Shown in pieces: positions 8,291-16,312 of a DNA stretch of 64,000 bases; the first letter of the stretch is position 1, and each line of letters begins with the position of its first letter. The notes beneath the pieces were generated by a model. That model saw only the letters and a program-made list of their open reading frames with translations, was not told the DNA's origin and ran no database searches. The stretch is taken from positions 186,001 through 250,000 of the forward strand of contig NZ_JAMBEP010000002.1 in assembly GCF_023374055.1 (NCBI RefSeq), in the 5' to 3' direction. This stretch comes from Luteimonas galliterrae (lineage in GTDB: Bacteria; Pseudomonadota; Gammaproteobacteria; Xanthomonadales; Xanthomonadaceae). Both the position numbers and the translations under genes were made by a program.

Positions 8291-8400
8291 CTCCCCCTTG
8301 GAAAAGGGGGATACAGGGGATTTGCTCTTGATCTTGACTCGAGAGCAATGCAACAGCAAAAGCAAATCCCCCTCGTTCCCCCTTTTTCAAAGGGGGAGGT
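8291..8400. repeat. inverted pair of CCCCTTTGAAAAAGGGGG-type repeats
   Basis: Two copies of a palindrome of the CCCCCTTGGAAAAGGGGG type, each followed on its inner side by a GGGATTTGCT-like extension, face each other across about 50 bp. It lies between the convergent ends of tag and the FKBP gene. The same unit occurs at 17119-17225 and 53950-54062, and once at 590-604. Confidence 0.88.
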
Positions 8401-8411
8401 ACGGCAGAAAA

Positions 8412-8867
8412 TCAAACGCCGAACTGCAGCTCTTGCGGCGTCGGCACGCGCACCTCCAGGATTTCCACTTCCAAGCGGAAGGGTTTGCCGGCCAGCGGAT
8501 GGTTGCCGTCGACGGTGATCGTGTCGCCATCCAGGCCGGTGACCCTCACTTCCAACGGCCCTTTCGAAGTCTGCGCGATCAGCTTCCTGCCTACGCTGGG
8601 CGCCTGGGCGCCGTTGAACGTGCTGCGCGGCAAGGTTTGCACCAATTCGGGGTGGTGAGGCCCGAAGCCTTCTTCCGGCGCGACCTCCACTTCGAAGCGG
8701 TCGCCGGCATTCTTGCCCGCCAGCGCCTTTTCGAGGCCCGGAACGATGCCGCCGGTGCCGTACATATGCACCAGCGGATCGTGCCCGTGCGTGCTGCCGA
8801 CCTGCTTGCCTTCGTGGTCGAACAGCGTGAAGTGGATCGTGGCGATGCGGCGATCTGCGATTTCCAT
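8412..8867 (-). CDS. FKBP-type peptidyl-prolyl isomerase, SlyD-like
   Basis: A 151-residue cytosolic prolyl isomerase of the SlyD group. The FKBP half contains YGTGGIVPGLEKALAGKNAGD and the insert-in-flap segment EEGFGPHHPELVQTLPRSTF, with LEVRVTGLDGDTITVDGNHPLAGK after it. This last phrase is the conserved SlyD/FkpB signature. SlyD assists folding and, through a histidine-rich tail, nickel handling; here the tail is short and not histidine-rich, so metallochaperone activity is doubtful. GGGAG seven bases upstream supports the ATG at 8867. The pilU terminator at 8949-8974 separates it from pilU. Confidence 0.9.
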   Translation of the reverse strand: MEIADRRIATIHFTLFDHEGKQVGSTHGHDPLVHMYGTGGIVPGLEKALAGKNAGDRFEVEVAPEEGFGPHHPELVQTLPRSTFNGAQAPSVGRKLIAQTSKGPLEVRVTGLDGDTITVDGNHPLAGKPFRLEVEILEVRVPTPQELQFGV

Positions 8868-8948
8868 GCGAACTCCCTGTCCTGGTCGCGTTTTGCAGCA
8901 GCGGACTATGCCGCGGACGACGTTAAAATAATGCTTATCCGGCGCATG

Positions 8949-8974
8949 AAAAAGCCGGGACATGCCCGGCTTTT
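8949..8974 (-). terminator. intrinsic terminator downstream of pilU
   Basis: AAGCCGGG and CCCGGCTT form an 8-bp stem around a short loop. Reading on the minus strand the stem is followed by a run of T. It begins 22 bp past the pilU stop, so it should end pilT/pilU transcription. Confidence 0.75.
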
Positions 8975-8995
8975 CCGATCCGCGGCGAACCGGGA

Positions 8996-10126
8996 TCAGC
9001 GAACCTCGGCGACTTCGACGCCATCCAGCCCTTGCGCCAGCGTATGCGCGTCGCCGCCCTGGGCGAGCTTGATCTTCAGGCGCACTTCGTTGGCCGAGTC
9101 GGCGTAGCGCAGCGCGTCCTCGTAGCTGATCTCGCCGGCCTGGTACAGTTCGAACAGGCTCTGGTCGAAGGTCTTCATGCCCAGGTTGGTGGATTCCTTC
9201 ATCACTTCCTTGAGCTTGTGGATCTCGCCGTCGCGGATGTAGTCCTGCACCAGCGGCGTGCCGAGCAGGATTTCCATCGCCACGCGCCGGCTCTTGCCGT
9301 CCACGGTCGGCAGCAGCTGCTGCGCGACTACGCCCTTCAGGTTCAGCGACAGGTCCATCAGCAGCTGGCTGCGGCGGTCTTCCGGGAAGAAGTTGATCAT
9401 GCGGTCCATCGCCTGGTTGGCGTTGTTCGCATGCAGCGTGCACAGCACCAGGTGGCCGGTTTCGGCGAAGGCGATCGCGTGGTCCATGCCTTCGCGGGTG
9501 CGCACCTCGCCGATCATGATCACGTCCGGCGCCTGGCGCAACGTGTTCTTCAGCGCGTTCTCCCAATTGTCGGTGTCGATGCCGACTTCGCGCTGGGTGA
9601 TGATGCAGCCCTCGTGCTTGTGCACGAATTCGATCGGATCTTCGATGGTGATGATGTGGCCGGTCGAATTGGCGTTGCGGTAGCCGATCATCGCCGCGAG
9701 CGATGTCGTCTTGCCGGTGCCGGTGGCGCCGACGAAGATGATGATGCCGCGCTTGGTCATCGCCAGGGTCTTGATGATCGGCGGCAGGTTCAGTTCTTCC
9801 ACCGTCGGGATCTTGGTCTCGATCCGGCGCAGCACCATGCCCACCTGGTTGCGCTGGTAGAAACAGCTGACGCGGAACCGGCCCACGCCCGACAGGCCGA
9901 TCGCGAAATTGCATTCGTGGGTCTTCTCGAACTCCTCGCGCTGCGGCGGCGACATCACGTTCAGCACCAGGTCGCGGCTCTGCTGCGGCGTGAGCGGGTT
10001 CTGGGTGATCGGCGAGATCTTGCCGTTGACCTTCATCGACGGCGGCATGCCGGCGGTGATGAACAGGTCCGACGCCTTCTGGTGCGCCATCAGCTTGAGG
10101 AATGAAGTGAAATCGATGGTGCTCAT
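8996..10126 (-). CDS. pilU: type IV pilus retraction ATPase PilU
   Basis: PilU is the accessory retraction ATPase that works with PilT at the inner-membrane base of type IV pili. The 376-residue protein has an N-terminal PAS-like domain (about 1-100), Walker A GATGTGKTTS near 130, an Asp box IITIEDPIEFVH, the GEVRTREGMDHAI Walker B segment, and the TLHANN His box. Similarity to the PilT next door and the longer C-terminus mark it as PilU. CAGGAG upstream of ATG 10126 fixes the start. It follows pilT with a repeat-filled 143-bp gap. Confidence 0.95.
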   Translation of the reverse strand: MSTIDFTSFLKLMAHQKASDLFITAGMPPSMKVNGKISPITQNPLTPQQSRDLVLNVMSPPQREEFEKTHECNFAIGLSGVGRFRVSCFYQRNQVGMVLRRIETKIPTVEELNLPPIIKTLAMTKRGIIIFVGATGTGKTTSLAAMIGYRNANSTGHIITIEDPIEFVHKHEGCIITQREVGIDTDNWENALKNTLRQAPDVIMIGEVRTREGMDHAIAFAETGHLVLCTLHANNANQAMDRMINFFPEDRRSQLLMDLSLNLKGVVAQQLLPTVDGKSRRVAMEILLGTPLVQDYIRDGEIHKLKEVMKESTNLGMKTFDQSLFELYQAGEISYEDALRYADSANEVRLKIKLAQGGDAHTLAQGLDGVEVAEVR

Positions 10127-10144
10127 GTTTGGCTCCTGCGGAGC

Positions 10145-10266
10145 CGGGATTCGGGATTGGGGATTCGGGACTCGCGAACACAAAAGGCCTCGCCCTTGGT
10201 TCGCGGATCACTCCCCAGCTTCCGCATCTCGGCTTTAAACGAATCCCAAATCCCGAATCCCTAATT
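10145..10266. repeat. GGATTCGGGATTGGGGATTC repeat pair between pilT and pilU
   Basis: A tandem GGGATTCGGGATTGGGGATT unit at 10146-10170 faces an inverted degenerate copy, CGAATCCCAAATCCCGAATC, at 10240-10262. The same unit forms the yggS 3' end and the proC 5' end (12111-12245). Confidence 0.85.
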
Positions 10267-10269
10267 CCG

Positions 10270-11307
10270 TTACTCGAACAACCGCTTGTCCTTGGCGTAG
10301 TCCTTGGCCTGGTGGCGAGTGACCATGCCGCGCTTGACCAAGTCCTGCAGATGCTGGTCGAGCGTCATCATTCCGTACTGCTGGCCGGTCTGGATGGCCG
10401 AATACATCTGCGCCACCTTGTCCTCGCGGATCAGGTTGCGGATGGCGGGGATGCCGACCATGATTTCCCAGGCCGCGGTGCGCCCGCCGCCGGTCTTCTT
10501 CAGCAGCGCCTGCGAGATCACCGCGCGCAGCGATTCGGACAGCATCGAGCGGACCATCGGCTTTTCGCCCGCGGGGAACACGTCGATGATGCGGTCGATG
10601 GTCTTGGCCGCCGAACTGGTGTGGAGCGTGGCGAACACCAGGTGGCCGGTTTCCGCCGCGGTCAGCGCCAGGCGGATGGTTTCGATGTCGCGCATTTCGC
10701 CGACCAGGATGTAGTCCGGGTCTTCGCGCAACGCCGAGCGCAGCGCCTCGTTGAAACCGTGCGTGTCGCGGTGCACTTCGCGCTGGTTGATCAGGCACTT
10801 CTGCGAGGTGTGCACGAACTCGATCGGATCCTCGACCGAGAGGATGTGCGCATATTCGTTCTTGTTGACGTGGTCCAGCATCGCCGCCAGCGTGGTCGAC
10901 TTACCCGAGCCGGTCGGCCCGGTGACCAGGATCAGGCCCTGCGGCTGGTCGATCAGCTCGCGGAAGATCTTCGGGCAACCGAGGTCTTCCAGCGTCAGCA
11001 CTTCCGACGGAATGGTGCGGAACACCGCGCCGGCGCCGCGGTTCTGGTTGAAGGCGTTGACGCGGAAGCGCGCCAGGCTCGGGATCTCGAACGAGAAGTC
11101 GACTTCGAGGAATTCTTCGTAATCGCGGCGCTGCTTGTCCGACATGATGTCGTACACAAGCGCGTGCACCTGCTTGTGGTCGAGCGCCGGGATGTTGATC
11201 CGGCGCACGTCGCCGTCGACGCGGATCATCGGCGGCAGACCGGCCGAAAGATGCAAGTCGGAGGCTTTGTTCTTGACCGAAAAGGCCAGTAGTTCGGCGA
11301 TATCCAT
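10270..11307 (-). CDS. pilT: type IV pilus twitching motility ATPase PilT
   Basis: PilT is the hexameric ATPase that powers pilus retraction and twitching. The 345-residue length is exact for the family. Visible motifs are SDLHLSAGLPPMIRVDGD at the N-terminus, Walker A GPTGSGKSTT near 130, the Asp box SVEDPIEFVH, GEMRDIETIRLALTAAETGH, the His box TLHTSSAAKTIDRI, and the C-terminal LIREDKVAQMYSAIQTGQ with the AIRNLIRE motif essential for retraction. I chose ATG 11307; a longer frame reaches into the promoter. The divergent neighbour yggS is the classical pilT partner. Confidence 0.97.
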   Translation of the reverse strand: MDIAELLAFSVKNKASDLHLSAGLPPMIRVDGDVRRINIPALDHKQVHALVYDIMSDKQRRDYEEFLEVDFSFEIPSLARFRVNAFNQNRGAGAVFRTIPSEVLTLEDLGCPKIFRELIDQPQGLILVTGPTGSGKSTTLAAMLDHVNKNEYAHILSVEDPIEFVHTSQKCLINQREVHRDTHGFNEALRSALREDPDYILVGEMRDIETIRLALTAAETGHLVFATLHTSSAAKTIDRIIDVFPAGEKPMVRSMLSESLRAVISQALLKKTGGGRTAAWEIMVGIPAIRNLIREDKVAQMYSAIQTGQQYGMMTLDQHLQDLVKRGMVTRHQAKDYAKDKRLFE

Positions 11308-11385
11308 GCGCTGCTTCCCCGAGCGGCGTTGCGAAGCCCCGGCCGCGACGTTGCCGCGACTGGAACGGTTGGTGTCCCCGCAGGC

Positions 11386-11412
11386 AGTATAGCGCTCAAA
11401 TCCGGCCGTCAA
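11386..11412 (-). promoter_or_regulatory. candidate sigma70 promoter for pilT
   Basis: On the minus strand TTGACG and TATACT are separated by 15 bp, with the -10 about 80 bp before the pilT ATG. Spacing is short, so confidence is moderate. Confidence 0.45.
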
Positions 11413-11439
11413 CCGGAACTTTCAGACGGATACCCCAAC

Positions 11440-12138
11440 GTGCTATCGGACGCCTTGCACGAAGTCCTGCAAAGACTTGAAAACGCGGCACGGAACGCAG
11501 GCCGGCCAAGCCCGCGCCTGCTCGCGGTGAGCAAGACGCAAGCTGCGACCGCGGTCGCAGAACTGGCCGCCGCGGGCCAGCGCGCGTTCGGCGAGAACTA
11601 CGTGCAGGAGGCCCTCGCCAAGCAGCAGAACCTGAATGCGCCCGGTTTGGAATGGCATCTGATCGGGCACCTGCAATCGAACAAGGCGGCCGTGGCCGCG
11701 ACCGCTTTCGACTGGGTGCAGACGCTGGACCGCGCCAAACTGGTGCCGCTGCTGGCCGCCGCCCGCGGCGACGACCAGCCGCCGCTCAACGTGCTGATCC
11801 AGGTGAACATCGACGACGAAGCCGGCAAGCACGGCTGCCGACCGGAAGACGTGCCGGCGCTGGCGGAGGCCGTGGCCGCGCAACCGCGCCTGGTCCTGCG
11901 CGGACTGATGGCGATCCCGGCGCCGGATCCCGACCCGGAAGGCCGCCGCACTGCGTTCCGCGACATGAAGCGCCTGTTCGACGCCTTGGCCTCGCGCTAC
12001 CCGCAGGCCGATACCCTGTCGATGGGCATGACCGAGGACTACGCCATCGCGGTCGAGGAAGGTGCGACCATGGTCCGGGTGGGTACTGCGCTGTTCGGGG
12101 CGAGAAGTAGGGATTCGGGATTGGGGATTCGGGATTAG
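11440..12138 (+). CDS. YggS family pyridoxal phosphate homeostasis protein
   Basis: This PLP-binding TIM-barrel protein (YggS/PROSC) buffers free pyridoxal phosphate in the cytosol. Core motifs are LLAVSKTQ (PLP lysine), FGENYVQEA, WHLIGHLQSNK, VNIDDEAGKHG, GLMAIPAP and LSMGMTEDYAIAVEEGATMVRVGTALFG. There is no early ATG after the promoter region; a GTG at 11440 gives the usual N-terminus. The last residues after FGAR are encoded by a GGATTCGGGATTGGGGATTC repeat, which also provides the TAG stop. The normal family end is near FGAR, so the tail is a repeat-derived add-on. Confidence 0.9.
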   Translation: MLSDALHEVLQRLENAARNAGRPSPRLLAVSKTQAATAVAELAAAGQRAFGENYVQEALAKQQNLNAPGLEWHLIGHLQSNKAAVAATAFDWVQTLDRAKLVPLLAAARGDDQPPLNVLIQVNIDDEAGKHGCRPEDVPALAEAVAAQPRLVLRGLMAIPAPDPDPEGRRTAFRDMKRLFDALASRYPQADTLSMGMTEDYAIAVEEGATMVRVGTALFGARSRDSGLGIRD

Positions 12139-12245
12139 CAACACCGCAATGTCCCCACTGCCGTCATAAATCCATCCATTCACTGGCGAAACCTTGAGCA
12201 AGCCCATGACCGCTTCCACGAATCCCCAATCCCCGATCCCCAGTT
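12109..12245. repeat. repeat pair overlapping the yggS 3' end and proC 5' end
   Basis: A GGATTCGGGATTGGGGATTC copy at 12111-12138 is coding for the YggS tail. An inverted copy, CGAATCCCCAATCCCCGATC, at 12219-12240 is coding for the first residues of ProC. The roughly 80 bp between them contains the proC translation start. Confidence 0.85.
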
Positions 12246-13060
12246 CCGCGCCCATCGCCTTCATCGGCGGCGGCAACATGGCGCGCAGCCTGATCGGCGG
12301 CCTGATCTCCGCCGGCACGCCGGCCTCTGCGATACGCGTGGCCGAACCGGTGGCCGCGTTGCGCGAAGCGCTGATGCGCGACTTCGGCGTGCTCGTCTTC
12401 GAAGAGGCCATCGATGCGGTGGCCGGCGCCGGCACCTGGGTGTTCGCGGTCAAGCCGCAAGTGATGCGCGCCGTCTGCGAGAACCTGGCCGTGCAGGCGC
12501 GCGCGACGCGGCCCTTGTCGGTGTCGATCGCCGCAGGCATCACCGCCGAGCAGCTCGACCGTTGGCTGGGAGGCGGCAATGCCGTGGTGCGTTGCATGCC
12601 GAACACGCCCGCCTTGCTCGGCGCGGGCGTCACCGGCCTGTTCGCCAATGCGCAGGTGGGCGCCGATGGACGCGCGCAAGCCGAATCGCTGCTGGCCAGC
12701 GCCGGCAAAACGGTGTGGATCGAAGACGAAGCGTTGATGGACGCGGTGACCGCCGTCTCCGGCAGCGGTCCGGCCTACGTTTTCCTGCTCGCCGAAGCGA
12801 TGGAAGCGGCCGCGCGCCGGCAAGGACTGCCGGACGACGCGGCGCGCGCGCTGGTGCTGCAGACCGTGCTCGGCGCAGCGCGCATGCTCACCGAATCCAA
12901 CGAGCCGCCGGACGAACTGCGCCGGCGCGTCACCTCGCCGGGCGGCACCACGCAAGCCGCGATCGAGACATTCGAAGCCGGCGGCTTCCGCGATCTGGTC
13001 GTGAAAGCCATCGACAACGCGACCGAGCGCGGACGCCAACTGTCCGCGGCCAACGATTGA
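12206..13060 (+). CDS. proC: pyrroline-5-carboxylate reductase
   Basis: ProC reduces 1-pyrroline-5-carboxylate to L-proline with NAD(P)H, the last step of proline synthesis. A Rossmann motif IAFIGGGNMARSLIGGL starts at about residue 17, followed by VFAVKPQ, VRCMPNTPALLGAGVTGL, AVSGSGPAYVFLLAEA and VTSPGGTTQAAIETFE. All these are family signatures. The start is ATG 12206 or the in-frame TTG 12194. Residues before IAFIGGG (TNPQSPIPSS) are encoded by an inverted GGATTCGGG repeat and are not part of the usual fold. It follows yggS, a common proteobacterial arrangement. Confidence 0.95.
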   Translation: MTASTNPQSPIPSSAPIAFIGGGNMARSLIGGLISAGTPASAIRVAEPVAALREALMRDFGVLVFEEAIDAVAGAGTWVFAVKPQVMRAVCENLAVQARATRPLSVSIAAGITAEQLDRWLGGGNAVVRCMPNTPALLGAGVTGLFANAQVGADGRAQAESLLASAGKTVWIEDEALMDAVTAVSGSGPAYVFLLAEAMEAAARRQGLPDDAARALVLQTVLGAARMLTESNEPPDELRRRVTSPGGTTQAAIETFEAGGFRDLVVKAIDNATERGRQLSAAND

Positions 13061-13070
13061 GGCGACTGCG

Positions 13071-13547
13071 ATGAAGTGGACGATCCGTACCGTTCTTCTG
13101 GTTTCGCTGCTCGGCCTTTCGGCTTGCGGCGGCAACGCCCCGCCCGCTCCGGCCGCATCGGCCGCGAATACCGGCGAAGCGACCGAAACCGCAGGCGACG
13201 TGACGATCCGCGCCAGCGCATTGCAAACCTCCACCCTCGACGAAACCGTCGCCAAGCGATACGGCATCGCACGCGACGACAAGTCCGTACTGCTGCTGGT
13301 CGCCGTGCGCAAGAGCGATGGGGCGGACGAAACCAGCCTGCCGGCGAAAGTCACGGCCAGCGCCGGCGGTTTGAGCGGCGGCAAGCAGGCCATCGCGATG
13401 CGCGAGCTGCGGACGGGAGATTTGCTCGACTACATCGGCACCGTCGAAACTTCGTTGCCGGAAACGCTGCGTTTCGAGGTGACGGTAGTGCGCGAGGGCG
13501 GCGCGACATCCAACCTCAAGTTCAACCGCGAGTTCTATCCGCGCTAA
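13071..13547 (+). CDS. DUF4426 lipoprotein
   Basis: A 158-residue lipoprotein: signal peptide ending in LGLSAC, then an alanine/proline-rich linker, then a beta-sandwich-like domain of the DUF4426 type (typical phrases SALQTSTLDETVAKRYGI and KFNREFY). DUF4426 proteins sit beside yggS-proC-yggT in many gammaproteobacteria, which fits the location 10 bp after proC. The function is unknown. GCGAC upstream is only a weak ribosome site; probably translated from the proC transcript. Confidence 0.8.
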   Translation: MKWTIRTVLLVSLLGLSACGGNAPPAPAASAANTGEATETAGDVTIRASALQTSTLDETVAKRYGIARDDKSVLLLVAVRKSDGADETSLPAKVTASAGGLSGGKQAIAMRELRTGDLLDYIGTVETSLPETLRFEVTVVREGGATSNLKFNREFYPR

Positions 13548-13560
13548 CTTTTTCTGCAGA

Positions 13561-13660
13561 GCGGCTTTGTGGCGGCTTTTGTGGGCGGCTTCAGCCGCGA
13601 GCTGTTGATATGCTTCCTCATCGCCGAAAAAAGCTCGCGGCTGAAGCCGCTCCCACGAAA
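13561..13660. repeat. REP pair, GGCTTCAGCCGC family
   Basis: Facing copies of the GGCGGCTTCAGCCGCGAGCT unit, with an extra partial copy at the left. It lies between convergent genes. Confidence 0.88.
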
Positions 13661-13670
13661 AGCGACGGCG

Positions 13671-14168
13671 TCACTTCTTGCCGGCGCAGCCCTTGGCGAT
13701 GATCGGGCCCATGTGCCGCGCCAGCGCGCCTTTCTTGCGTTCCGCGAGCAGTCCGTCGAGATAGGGGATGCGCGCCTGAGCGTCCTCGGCCAGGATCGCG
13801 GAATAGGCCTTCAGCACGCTTTCCACGCCGGCCACCTGCAAGCGGTTCCGATCCTTCTCGCTCGGGTGCTCGATCTGGTAGGCGACGTTGCCGAACATCT
13901 GCTGGACCAGCAATTCCGCGCTGTGCGGCGGCTTCTCGCCCGGGATGGGTCCAAGGATGTCGCAAACCACCACGGTGTAGTCCTGGGTGTTCCGCAGCCA
14001 TTCGATCAAAGTGCCGCGGACCCTGGACGAGTTCTCGCCGAGCGGATCGACCTCGAGCGCGCGAGTGAAACGCACCACGAACTGTTCGGCTTCGCCCGGT
14101 TGGGGCGACGCATCCTGCGCCGAAACCGCGCCTGCGGCCAGCAACCATCCGATCGCAGCGATCCGCAT
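13671..14168 (-). CDS. secreted protein of unknown function
   Basis: A 165-residue protein with a cleavable signal peptide (residues 1-17, ending AVSAQ). The mature part is mostly helical and charged, with two cysteines, in VVVCDIL and KGCAGKK near the C-terminus, that might pair. I do not recognise the domain. It starts 7 bp after the end of the DoxX gene on the same strand, so the two are probably one operon. A periplasmic location is the only inference I would make. Confidence 0.7.
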   Translation of the reverse strand: MRIAAIGWLLAAGAVSAQDASPQPGEAEQFVVRFTRALEVDPLGENSSRVRGTLIEWLRNTQDYTVVVCDILGPIPGEKPPHSAELLVQQMFGNVAYQIEHPSEKDRNRLQVAGVESVLKAYSAILAEDAQARIPYLDGLLAERKKGALARHMGPIIAKGCAGKK

Positions 14169-14175
14169 ATCCGCC

Positions 14176-14571
14176 TCAGCGCTGGTTGACCGAATATTTG
14201 CCCGGCCCGAGCAGCAGCAAAGCCAAAGAAGAAGCCAGGAACATGCCCTGCAACTCCAGCGCCCATCCGCCCTGGTCGTTGAGTTGCGTCACTTGGCCCA
14301 TATGCGCCAGCGCGAACGCGAAGACCATATTGACGAGCACCAGCGCAGCGCCGATGCGCGCGTACCACCCCAGAATCAGCAGCAGCGGCGCCAGCACCTC
14401 GCCGACCAGCGCGCCGTAGGCCAGGTAGTGCGGCAGGCCGTGCGCCTGCAGCATGCCCTCGATCGGCCCCAGGCCGGAACGGATCTTGGCGATGCCGTGC
14501 AGCAGGATCAGTGCGCCGAGTACAACGCGAAGGACGAGTTTGCCTAGGTCTTGTTGCGCTGCTGGATTCAT
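14176..14571 (-). CDS. DoxX family membrane protein
   Basis: A 131-residue four-helix inner-membrane protein of the DoxX family. Visible features are LRVVLGALILLHGIAKI at the N-terminus, GEVLAPLLLILGWYARIGAA and the last helix FLASSLALLLLGPG. DoxX-type proteins are subunits or relatives of thiosulfate:quinone oxidoreductase, but most standalone members have no known activity. GGGAGG upstream supports ATG 14571. The next gene, an unknown secreted protein, follows within 7 bp. Confidence 0.85.
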   Translation of the reverse strand: MNPAAQQDLGKLVLRVVLGALILLHGIAKIRSGLGPIEGMLQAHGLPHYLAYGALVGEVLAPLLLILGWYARIGAALVLVNMVFAFALAHMGQVTQLNDQGGWALELQGMFLASSLALLLLGPGKYSVNQR

Positions 14572-14647
14572 GCTGCCTCCCGATAGGACGAAGCGATCAT
14601 AACGTAGCAATGGAAAAGGTCCGTGTCCGAAGCGGAGGGTTGCCGTT

Positions 14648-14765
14648 CCTTCTCCCCCCGGGAGAAGGTGCCCGAAGGGCGGATGAGGGTTCGGAGTACG
14701 ACGCCGTCGGACCACGTCGCTTCGCCGAACCCTCGTCCCAACCCCTCTCCGGAGGGGGAAGGAGC
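14648..14765. repeat. second copy of the pyrB-ruvX type inverted repeat
   Basis: TTCTCCCCCCGGGAGAAGGT with GCCCGAAGGGCGGATGAGGG faces CCCTCGTCCCAACCCCTCTC plus CGGAGGGGG. It matches 5650-5776 in the opposite orientation. It fills the space between DoxX and the next gene. Confidence 0.85.
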
Positions 14766-14767
14766 TA

Positions 14768-15565
14768 CTACCCTGTCCGGTCGGCCCAGGTGCGGACAAT
14801 GCGCGCCATCTCGCGTACGCCATCGGTCAACGCCGCAGGTCCCGGCTGCAGAATGATCGGCGATTTGATTTCGTGCAATTCACCGTCGCGCACCGCCGGG
14901 ATCGCATCCCAACCGGCCCGCGCCGCCACTTTTTCCGGCCGGAAACGCTTGCCGCACCAAGAACCGAAAACGATGTCCGGCGCGCGGCGCACGACTTCAC
15001 CTTGATCGGCCAAGATCCGGTTCTTCGCCAGCGGCTCCCCCGAAAGCTCCGGAAACGCATCGTCGCCGCCGGCGATGCGAATCAGCTCGGCGACCCATTG
15101 GATGCCGGTGATCAGCGGATCGTCCCATTCCTCGAAATAGACTTTCGGGCGCTGGGGCAGGTTTCTCGCCTCGCGTTCGATAGCATCGAGCCCGCGCCGC
15201 AGTCCGTCGGCATAGGCGTTCGCCTTGTCGGCCGCGCCGACCAGCGCGCCCAACCGGCGCACGTAATCGACGATGCCGTCCACGCTGCGGTGGTTGCTGA
15301 TCCAGACCTCGATGCCATGCCTGATCAACTCGGCGGCTATATCCGCTTGGATATCGGAAAAACCGACCACGAAGTCAGGCCGCAGCTTCAGGATCTCGCC
15401 GATCTTGGCGCTGGTGAAGGCGCTGACTTTGGGCTTTTCCTTGCGCGCGGCCGCAGGCCGCACGGTGAAGCCGCTGATGCCCACGATGCGATGCTGCTCG
15501 CCGAGCGAGTACAGCACTTCGGTGGGTTCTTCGGTCAGGCAGACGATGCGTTGGGGACCGCTCAT
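14768..15565 (-). CDS. cobalamin-binding (BtuF-like) protein without a signal peptide
   Basis: A 265-residue periplasmic-binding-protein fold of the BtuF/FecB type. Motifs are RIVCLTEEPTEVLYSLGEQHRIVGIS at the start, PDFVVGFSDIQ, the long linker helix GLDAIEREARNL, and IKSPIILQPGPAALTDG at the end. BtuF normally captures vitamin B12 in the periplasm, but this chain has no signal peptide. CACAAT on the minus strand (15572-15577) ends 6 nt before the ATG, so this start looks genuine and the mRNA leaderless. No transporter genes are adjacent. Confidence 0.82.
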   Translation of the reverse strand: MSGPQRIVCLTEEPTEVLYSLGEQHRIVGISGFTVRPAAARKEKPKVSAFTSAKIGEILKLRPDFVVGFSDIQADIAAELIRHGIEVWISNHRSVDGIVDYVRRLGALVGAADKANAYADGLRRGLDAIEREARNLPQRPKVYFEEWDDPLITGIQWVAELIRIAGGDDAFPELSGEPLAKNRILADQGEVVRRAPDIVFGSWCGKRFRPEKVAARAGWDAIPAVRDGELHEIKSPIILQPGPAALTDGVREMARIVRTWADRTG

Positions 15566-15610
15566 GCGCGCATTGTGCCAGTTGCGCGTGTAATGCGAGG
15601 CCCGCTTTTT

Positions 15611-15687
15611 TGTGGGAGCGGCTTCAGCCGCGAGCTTTTCACATAGCGACAGAGGATCAAAAGCTCGCGGCTGAAGCCGCTCCCACA
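15611..15687. repeat. REP pair, GAGCGGCTTCAGCCGC family
   Basis: GTGGGAGCGGCTTCAGCCGC and its inverse complement, tails CGAGCTTTT facing inward, surround about 24 bp. Confidence 0.92.
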
Positions 15688-15698
15688 GAGGCGCCCGA

Positions 15699-16295
15699 CT
15701 ACGGATACAACATCCGCTTGCTCCACGCGCCGGTGCAGTCGCCCTCGTACAACTCGCGCTCGTGCAGACGGAAATCGGCGCCGTACCAGAATTCGATCTT
15801 CTCCGGCTTCACCCGCAGGCCCGTCCATCGCGCCGGCCGCGCCACCTCGCGGTTCTCGAACTGGCGATCGGCCTGGGCCAGCCGCGCTTCGAAAGCCTCG
15901 CGCGATTCCAGCGTCTCGGACTGCTTCGACGCCCACGCGCCGAGTTGGCTGCCGCGCGGGCGCGTGGCGAAGTAGGCGTCGGCCTCGGCATCGCTGACGA
16001 TTTCCACCGGCCCCTCGATGCGCACCTGCACGCCGTGGCGCACGCGCGGCCAATGGAACAGCAGCGCCGCGTGCGGATTGGCCTGCAGTTCGCGTCCCTT
16101 GCGTCCGTCCAGATGCGTGTAGAACACAAAGCCGCGCGCGTCGTGCGACTTCAGCAGCACCGTGCGCGCCGACGGGCGCGCGTTCAGCGCCGCGGTCGCG
16201 AGCACCATCGCGGTGCGGTCGGGCTCGCCGGCCGCGGCGGCCTCGTCGAACAGGCGATCGAAGGTGGCGAGCGCCTCGGCGTAGAGATCGGTCAT
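15699..16295 (-). CDS. pdxH: pyridoxamine 5'-phosphate oxidase
   Basis: PdxH is an FMN enzyme oxidising PNP and PMP to pyridoxal phosphate. The 198-residue chain has [21 protein letters not shown], the FMN-contacting [50 protein letters not shown]-type [16 protein letters not shown], and the C-terminal [15 protein letters not shown]. Start ATG 16295 has GACAAT exactly 6 nt upstream (16302-16307 on the minus strand), shared with the promoter of the divergent kinase. The mRNA is probably leaderless. It may act together with yggS, also in this window, in PLP supply. Confidence 0.95.
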   Translation of the reverse strand: MTDLYAEALATFDRLFDEAAAAGEPDRTAMVLATAALNARPSARTVLLKSHDARGFVFYTHLDGRKGRELQANPHAALLFHWPRVRHGVQVRIEGPVEIVSDAEADAYFATRPRGSQLGAWASKQSETLESREAFEARLAQADRQFENREVARPARWTGLRVKPEKIEFWYGADFRLHERELYEGDCTGAWSKRMLYP

Positions 16296-16312
16296 TGCGC
16301 TATTGTCGCGCG
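16296..16312. promoter_or_regulatory. 17-bp divergent promoter with overlapping -10 elements
   Basis: Only 17 bp separate the start codons of pdxH (minus) and the kinase (plus). On the plus strand TATTGT (16301-16306) and on the minus strand GACAAT (16302-16307) each lie 6 nt before their ATG. The two -10 boxes occupy practically the same base pairs, so one melted region could fire in either direction. Confidence 0.6.

Noticed and set aside
14572-14767. A small RNA or leader gene upstream of DoxX
   Set aside because: Most of this stretch is a copy of the pyrB-ruvX repeat and no promoter-terminator pair could be identified.
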